From the NCBI GenBank assembly GCA_030654635.1, contig JAURXE010000112.1, positions 1 to 9,123 of the forward strand: a stretch of 9,123 nt of DNA. The letters are read 5' to 3'. Below the pieces are notes generated by a model that saw only the letters and a list, made by a program, of their open reading frames with translations, had not been told where the DNA came from and did not search any database. This document shows positions 6,136 through 9,123 of the stretch, piece by piece; position 1 is the first letter of the stretch; each line of letters begins with the position of its first letter. The position numbers and the translations under genes are program-made. Origin of the DNA: Pseudomonas sp. GTDB taxonomy: Bacteria > Pseudomonadota > Gammaproteobacteria > Pseudomonadales > Pseudomonadaceae.

Positions 6136-6699
6136 ATGACCTTGCAACGCCTGATCTACGCCCTGGCGCTGATTGCCCTGCTCTGGCTGGGGCGCGCCAT
6201 ACTGCAAGGACCCGCGCCACTACCAGTGAGCGGCAGCGACGGCAGCCTGCAACTGGCGGGCTACCGCATTACCCCGCTTGAGGCGTTCAGCCTGGAGGCG
6301 CGGGTACTGGGCCGCGAGGATTATCACTTCGACCGGGGCGCCGCGTTTTCGCCAACCGACCTGGCCCTGGGCTGGGGACCGATGGCCGAGCCACAGGTGC
6401 TGGATAAAATCCGCATCAGCCAAAGCAACCGCTGGTACCGCTGGCAAGTCGATGAGTTCCCGATCCCGCGCCGCGAGATCGAAACCCACAGCGCCAATAT
6501 GCATATGATTCCGGCCAACACGATGGTGGCAGAGACCTTGGCGCGGGTAAAAAGTGGTCAGCGCATTCAACTCAGCGGCCAGCTGGTGCGGGTCGATGAT
6601 AAAGACGGCTTTAGCTGGAGCAGCTCCCTGAGCCGTGACGACACCGGCGCCGGCGCCTGCGAACTGATCTGGGTCGAGCAGTTGAGGCTGCTGAATTAA
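6136..6699 (+). CDS. Conserved envelope protein of unknown function, single N-terminal membrane segment
   Basis: Protein of 187 residues that I cannot assign to a characterised family. Residues about 5-23 (RLIYALALIALLWLGRAIL) form one hydrophobic helix, with no lipobox and no clear signal-peptidase site, so it is probably anchored in the inner membrane with the rest in the periplasm. The soluble part has notable conserved-looking blocks: YRITPLEAFSLEARVLGRE, DLALGWGPMAEP (about 75-86), QSNRWYRWQ (96-104), ETHSANMHMIPAN (116-128, His118 and His123), GQRIQLSGQLV (141-151, an OB-fold-like strand pair) and DTGAGACE (169-176). The histidine/methionine-rich middle could bind metal, but this is speculative. 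It follows the ykgJ-like gene by 10 bp, likely in the same transcript, and is the last gene before the hairpin terminator. Confidence 0.82.
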   Translation: MTLQRLIYALALIALLWLGRAILQGPAPLPVSGSDGSLQLAGYRITPLEAFSLEARVLGREDYHFDRGAAFSPTDLALGWGPMAEPQVLDKIRISQSNRWYRWQVDEFPIPRREIETHSANMHMIPANTMVAETLARVKSGQRIQLSGQLVRVDDKDGFSWSSSLSRDDTGAGACELIWVEQLRLLN

Positions 6700-6725
6700 G
6701 GCGCATGGGTTAAATCGCAGCCAAC

Positions 6726-6755
6726 AAAAAAGCCGGGAGCGAAACCCGGCTTTTT
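6726..6755. terminator. Bidirectional intrinsic terminator between convergent genes
   Basis: The arms AAAAAGCCGGG (6727-6737) and CCCGGCTTTTT (6745-6755) pair perfectly around the 7-base loop AGCGAAA. Read on the plus strand the GC stem is followed by five T; read on the minus strand it is followed by six T (A tract 6726-6731). It therefore ends both the plus-strand train (last stop 6699) and the minus-strand pagL-like gene (stop at 6773). Confidence 0.93.
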
Positions 6756-6772
6756 GCAGTGCGACCGATGCC

Positions 6773-7288
6773 TCAGAAGGCTAGGGCGTAGTGCAGGCTG
6801 TAGCTCTCGACACCATCATTGGGGCTGCTGAAACCCGCGTTGGAGTAGTGCATGGCGCGCAGGCCGACCTCTTGGCCATTGAAGCGCAGGCCAACGCCCA
6901 AGCGGTCTTCAAACTGAAAGGATGAGCCAAGGTCCTGGTCTTCTACTTCGGTGTCTGAGAACAGCGCCACGCCAATGCCGGCTTCGACATAGGGCTTAAC
7001 CGTCTCGCCGGCGAACTCATAGACAATCACCGGGGTCAGCGACAGGCTGTTGTTACTGGCGGTTTTATCGCCCTGCCAATAGGTGTAGGCCGTGTCCCAG
7101 TAACCCGTCAGGCGACCGCTACTGCTCTCGGTGAAATTACGGCCAAAATCGCACTGCAGCCCCAGGCGATAGGTCATCGTCGAGTCATTGGTGGAGCCTA
7201 CCGAAAACGCCAGATCAGCCGCTTGTGCGCCGACAGTCGCGCCCAACGAAAAGCCCGCAATCGCGAGCAAGTTGAAGAGTTTGTGCAT
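6773..7288 (-). CDS. pagL: Lipid A 3-O-deacylase (PagL-type acyloxyacyl hydrolase), outer membrane
   Basis: Outer-membrane beta-barrel enzyme that removes the 3-O-linked acyl chain of lipid A. The precursor is 171 residues. A signal peptide with a hydrophobic core (LLAIAGFSLGATVG) ends in AQA, with likely cleavage after Ala23, leaving about 148 residues, close to P. aeruginosa PagL. The alternating barrel strands are visible (for example LTPVIVYEF, VKPYVEAGIGVALF, RLGVGLRF). Catalytic residues occur in the expected arrangement: His147 and Ser149 in MHYSNAG and Glu161 in GVESYS, the same relative spacing as His126, Ser128 and Glu140 of mature P. aeruginosa PagL. The last residue is Phe, as in many outer-membrane barrels. 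AAGGA at 7296-7300 on the minus strand, seven bases before the ATG, supports the start. It sits downstream of murI, as in P. aeruginosa, but has its own candidate promoter. Confidence 0.93.
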   Translation of the reverse strand: MHKLFNLLAIAGFSLGATVGAQAADLAFSVGSTNDSTMTYRLGLQCDFGRNFTESSSGRLTGYWDTAYTYWQGDKTASNNSLSLTPVIVYEFAGETVKPYVEAGIGVALFSDTEVEDQDLGSSFQFEDRLGVGLRFNGQEVGLRAMHYSNAGFSSPNDGVESYSLHYALAF

Positions 7289-7341
7289 AGCAAGGTCCTT
7301 TTCTTAGTGTTTTTAAGACTCAACGATTGGCAGATGCCTGG

Positions 7342-7370
7342 AGTATAGAAATGTTTCAGCCAAGCGAAAG
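7342..7370 (-). promoter_or_regulatory. Candidate promoter of the pagL-like gene (RpoS/sigma70-type -10)
   Basis: On the minus strand CTATACT (7348-7342) is a full match to the extended -10 favoured by RpoS in enterobacteria and also a good sigma70 -10. The region 16-17 bases upstream reads CTTTCGC, a poor -35, which again suits stationary-phase sigma use. It would give a leader of about 45-50 bases before the ATG at 7288. Inferred by eye only. Confidence 0.45.
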
Positions 7371-7372
7371 AC

Positions 7373-7388
7373 GGCCATGCAAATGGCC
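7373..7388 (-). terminator. Short perfect hairpin just after murI, weak terminator candidate
   Basis: GGCCAT and ATGGCC arms form a 6-bp stem with a 4-base loop, starting two bases past the murI stop on the minus strand and followed by GTCTTTC. The T run is short, so it may only attenuate read-through from murI into pagL, or act as an operator-like palindrome close to the pagL -35 region. Confidence 0.35.
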
Positions 7389-7402
7389 AGTCAGTCAGTC
7401 AG
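7388..7402. repeat. Short CAGT tandem repeat over the murI stop codon
   Basis: Three copies of CAGT plus CAG. On the minus strand it encodes the last murI residues and the TGA itself. It is short (3.75 units), probably stable, and noted only because a one-unit change would shift the murI C-terminus. Confidence 0.6.
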
Positions 7403-8212
7403 CGGCTTAACCGCGGTGGCCGGACCCCAGAGCAGCGGCAATACCTGGTCCAGTTGCTGGCAGTTGGCACTCGACCAGAACTGCGTGGGCCGCGCCGGGC
7501 CGGGCGCGAGCAACTGCCGCTCAGCCAAGAGCCGCTGTAACTGCCGCGCCACCGCGGCGCCGGTGTCGATCAGGCTGACCGAGGCCGGCAGCAATTGGCG
7601 CAGCAACGGTTTGATAAAGGGGTAATGGGTGCAGCCGAGAATCAGCGTGTCGCAGCCCTCGGCCAGCAGCGGCTGAACCAAGCCCCAAAGCAGCACACGG
7701 GTGGCCTCAGCATCCAACTCGCCGGTTTCGATCTGCTCGACCAAGCCGGGGCACGGCTGAGTTATGACCCGCACATCATTGGCGAAACGATCGAGTAAGG
7801 CGGCGAACTTGGCGCTTTTCAGCGTGCCGGTGGTGGCCAGCACGCCGACCACGCCGCTCTGGGTGGCGGCGGCGGCGGGTTTGACCGCCGGTTCCATGCC
7901 GATAATCGGCAGTTGCGGATAGCGCCCACGCAGCTCAGCTATGGCCGCTGCGGTGGCGGTATTACAGGCCAGCACCAAGGCTTTGGCGCCCTGATTAAGC
8001 AGGAATTCGGCAATCTTCTGGCTGCGTATACGGATAAATTCCGGGCTTTTCTCGCCGTAGGGCACATGACCGCTGTCGGCCACATAGAGCAAGGATTCCT
8101 GCGGCAGCAGGGCACGAATTTCACCCAGTACCGAGAGGCCGCCGACACCCGAATCGAAAACACCGATTGGCGCTTCGCGGCTCAGCTTTGCAATCGGCCC
8201 TTCACTGACCAT
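7391..8212 (-). CDS. murI: Glutamate racemase
   Basis: Cofactor-independent cytoplasmic racemase that converts L-glutamate to D-glutamate for peptidoglycan stem peptides. It has 273 residues, the usual length. Family motifs are intact: [12 protein letters not shown] (17-28) with Asp20 and Ser21, ADSGHVPYG (45-53), the first catalytic cysteine Cys83 in ACNTATAAA, Glu162, and the second catalytic cysteine Cys194 with His196 in GCTHYP. The ATG at 8212 leaves about 14 residues before the conserved PIGVFDSG, a little long but with no better internal start. It lies inside the last codons of moeB, with an 11-bp overlap and no clear Shine-Dalgarno site, so expression is probably coupled to moeB. The last codons and the stop lie in a CAGT tandem repeat. 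Placement after prmC-moeB is the normal Pseudomonas order. Confidence 0.97.
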   Translation of the reverse strand: MVSEGPIAKLSREAPIGVFDSGVGGLSVLGEIRALLPQESLLYVADSGHVPYGEKSPEFIRIRSQKIAEFLLNQGAKALVLACNTATAAAIAELRGRYPQLPIIGMEPAVKPAAAATQSGVVGVLATTGTLKSAKFAALLDRFANDVRVITQPCPGLVEQIETGELDAEATRVLLWGLVQPLLAEGCDTLILGCTHYPFIKPLLRQLLPASVSLIDTGAAVARQLQRLLAERQLLAPGPARPTQFWSSANCQQLDQVLPLLWGPATAVKPLTD

Positions 8213-8969
8213 CAGTCACGCCGCAGACGCTGCAGGCCGGATCGCGCTTGACCTTAAGTTCGCGAAAGCGGCTGCCAAAGCCGTCGATCAACAGCAAACG
8301 GCCCACCAGTGGCTCGCCAAACTCGGCCAGCAGCTTCAGCGCTTCCAAGGCCTGCAGGCTGCCGACCAAACCCACCAGCGGGCCGAGCACGCCGGCTTCG
8401 CTGCAAGTCAGCTCGGCCTCGCTGCCATGACCGTACAGGCAGTGGTAGCAAGGACTGTCGGCACGGCGCGGATCAAACACCGCCAGCTGCCCTTCCAGGC
8501 GAATCGCCGCGCCGCTGACCAAGGGTTTACCCGCCGCCACACAGGCGGCATTCACCGCTGTGCGGGTACTGAAGTTGTCCGAGCAATCGAGCACCAGGTC
8601 GACGCCAGCCACCGCCGCATCCAGCGAATCGGCATCTAAACCAGCCGGATACAGTTTGAGGCTGATGGCCGGATTGATTGCCCGCAAACGCGTGGCCGCT
8701 GACTCGACCTTGAGCTGACCGATACTGTGGCTGTCGTGGGCGATTTGCCGTTGCAGGTTGGTCAGATCGACCTTGTCGAAATCCGCCAGATGCAACTCGC
8801 CGACGCCAGCCGCCGCCAAGTACAGGGCCACCGGTGAACCGAGGCCGCCGAGACCGACGATCAGCACCCGGCTGTTTTTCAGCTTGAGCTGACCGGCGAT
8901 ATCCACCTGGGCCAGCAGAATCTGCCGGCTGTAGCGCAGCAGCTCTTCATCGTTGAGTTGCACATTCAT
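8202..8969 (-). CDS. moeB: Molybdopterin-synthase adenylyltransferase (MoeB/ThiF/HesA family)
   Basis: E1-like enzyme that uses ATP to adenylate the C-terminal glycine of MoaD so that it can be thiolated for molybdopterin synthesis. From the ATG at 8969 it has 255 residues, normal for bacterial MoeB without a rhodanese domain. Seen are RYSRQILL near the N-terminus, nucleotide loop GLGGLG (39-44), [13 protein letters not shown] (63-75), DCSDN (128-132), a zinc-site pair CYHC (174-177) and CSVC (246-249), and [11 protein letters not shown] with Cys189 near the adenylate. The 8969 start is preferred over an in-frame GTG three codons upstream because it makes a 4-bp ATGA overlap with prmC. ThiF-like activity in thiamine synthesis is an alternative, but the prmC-moeB-murI order is the usual MoeB setting. 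Confidence 0.94.
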   Translation of the reverse strand: MNVQLNDEELLRYSRQILLAQVDIAGQLKLKNSRVLIVGLGGLGSPVALYLAAAGVGELHLADFDKVDLTNLQRQIAHDSHSIGQLKVESAATRLRAINPAISLKLYPAGLDADSLDAAVAGVDLVLDCSDNFSTRTAVNAACVAAGKPLVSGAAIRLEGQLAVFDPRRADSPCYHCLYGHGSEAELTCSEAGVLGPLVGLVGSLQALEALKLLAEFGEPLVGRLLLIDGFGSRFRELKVKRDPACSVCGVTDGQ

Positions 8970-9123
8970 AGTGGCCACTGCCCGAGGGAAATTCGTTGAT
9001 GACCGCCCAGATCCAGACGGCTTTCCACCGCCATAAAACCTTGGGCACTGAGCAATTCACGCACCGCCTCGGCCTGATCGAAACCGTGTTCCAGCAGCAG
9101 CCAGCCCCCGGCATTCAGCTGCT
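8966..9123 (-). CDS. prmC: Release factor glutamine N5-methyltransferase, C-terminal end only
   Basis: The minus-strand frame entering from the right edge has 51 codons before its TGA. It reads [20 protein letters not shown] and ends [13 protein letters not shown], which matches the C-terminus of PrmC/HemK (LEHG..Q...V...L and the final DLGG..R.S.G segment). PrmC methylates the GGQ glutamine of peptide chain release factors RF1 and RF2. The NPPY catalytic motif lies outside the window. The overlap with moeB is 4 bp. In Pseudomonas prfA normally precedes it, beyond this window. Confidence 0.93.
   Translation of the reverse strand, partial: QLNAGGWLLLEHGFDQAEAVRELLSAQGFMAVESRLDLGGHQRISLGQWPL

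Noticed and set aside
7913..8251. 112-codon plus-strand frame opposite murI
   Set aside because: It covers conserved murI codons including the catalytic Cys83 region and has no domain or ribosome site.
8970..8978. GTG start three codons upstream for moeB
   Set aside because: The ATG at 8969 gives the usual MoeB N-terminus and an ATGA overlap with prmC; neither start has a strong ribosome site.
1..9123. CRISPR array, tRNA, insertion sequence or prophage boundary
   Set aside because: No repeated direct units with spacers, no cloverleaf, no transposase or integrase frame and no terminal inverted repeats with target duplications were seen.

Overview
The window looks like a chromosomal segment of a Pseudomonas-type gammaproteobacterium. 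It is GC-rich and tightly packed. The minus-strand order prmC-moeB-murI followed by a pagL-type lipid A deacylase, with a class I photolyase nearby, matches from memory the P. aeruginosa neighbourhood phr-pagL-murI-moeB-prmC. No tRNA, rRNA, insertion sequence, phage gene or CRISPR array was seen.

Left part (1-6699, plus strand): a nearly gapless gene train. It starts inside a class I CPD photolyase (phrB, C-terminal half) and continues with an NTF2/SnoaL-like protein, a short-chain dehydrogenase, an FAD-dependent NAD(P)-binding Rossmann oxidoreductase, a DUF1365 protein, a Cfa-family SAM-dependent lipid methyltransferase and a DUF2878 membrane protein. The first four junctions are 4-bp ATGA overlaps, and the next two are 14-bp and 8-bp overlaps. 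After a 57-bp gap come a YkgJ-family cysteine-cluster protein and a single-pass envelope protein of unknown function. The photolyase/flavoprotein/DUF1365/Cfa combination recalls modules induced by light or singlet oxygen (LitR/PplR in P. putida, RpoE-ChrR in Rhodobacter and Vibrio). In those modules phospholipid acyl chains are methylated, desaturated and in some species converted to furan fatty acids. The Cfa-like enzyme here lacks two of the four bicarbonate-site residues of E. coli Cfa, which suggests methylation rather than cyclopropanation.

Middle (6700-7390): a strong bidirectional hairpin terminator (6726-6755) separates the plus-strand train from the convergent minus-strand pagL-like gene. 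That gene has its own leader, with a Shine-Dalgarno site and a CTATACT -10 element.

Right part (7391-9123, minus strand): glutamate racemase murI (peptidoglycan precursor D-Glu), moeB (molybdopterin synthase adenylylation) and the 3' end of prmC (release-factor glutamine methyltransferase). These genes overlap and are probably co-transcribed from beyond the right edge. This is ordinary conserved housekeeping sequence.

The most interesting content is the 739-5747 lipid-modification module behind the photolyase gene. Its SnoaL-like, SDR and DUF2878 members have no established biochemical role that I know of.
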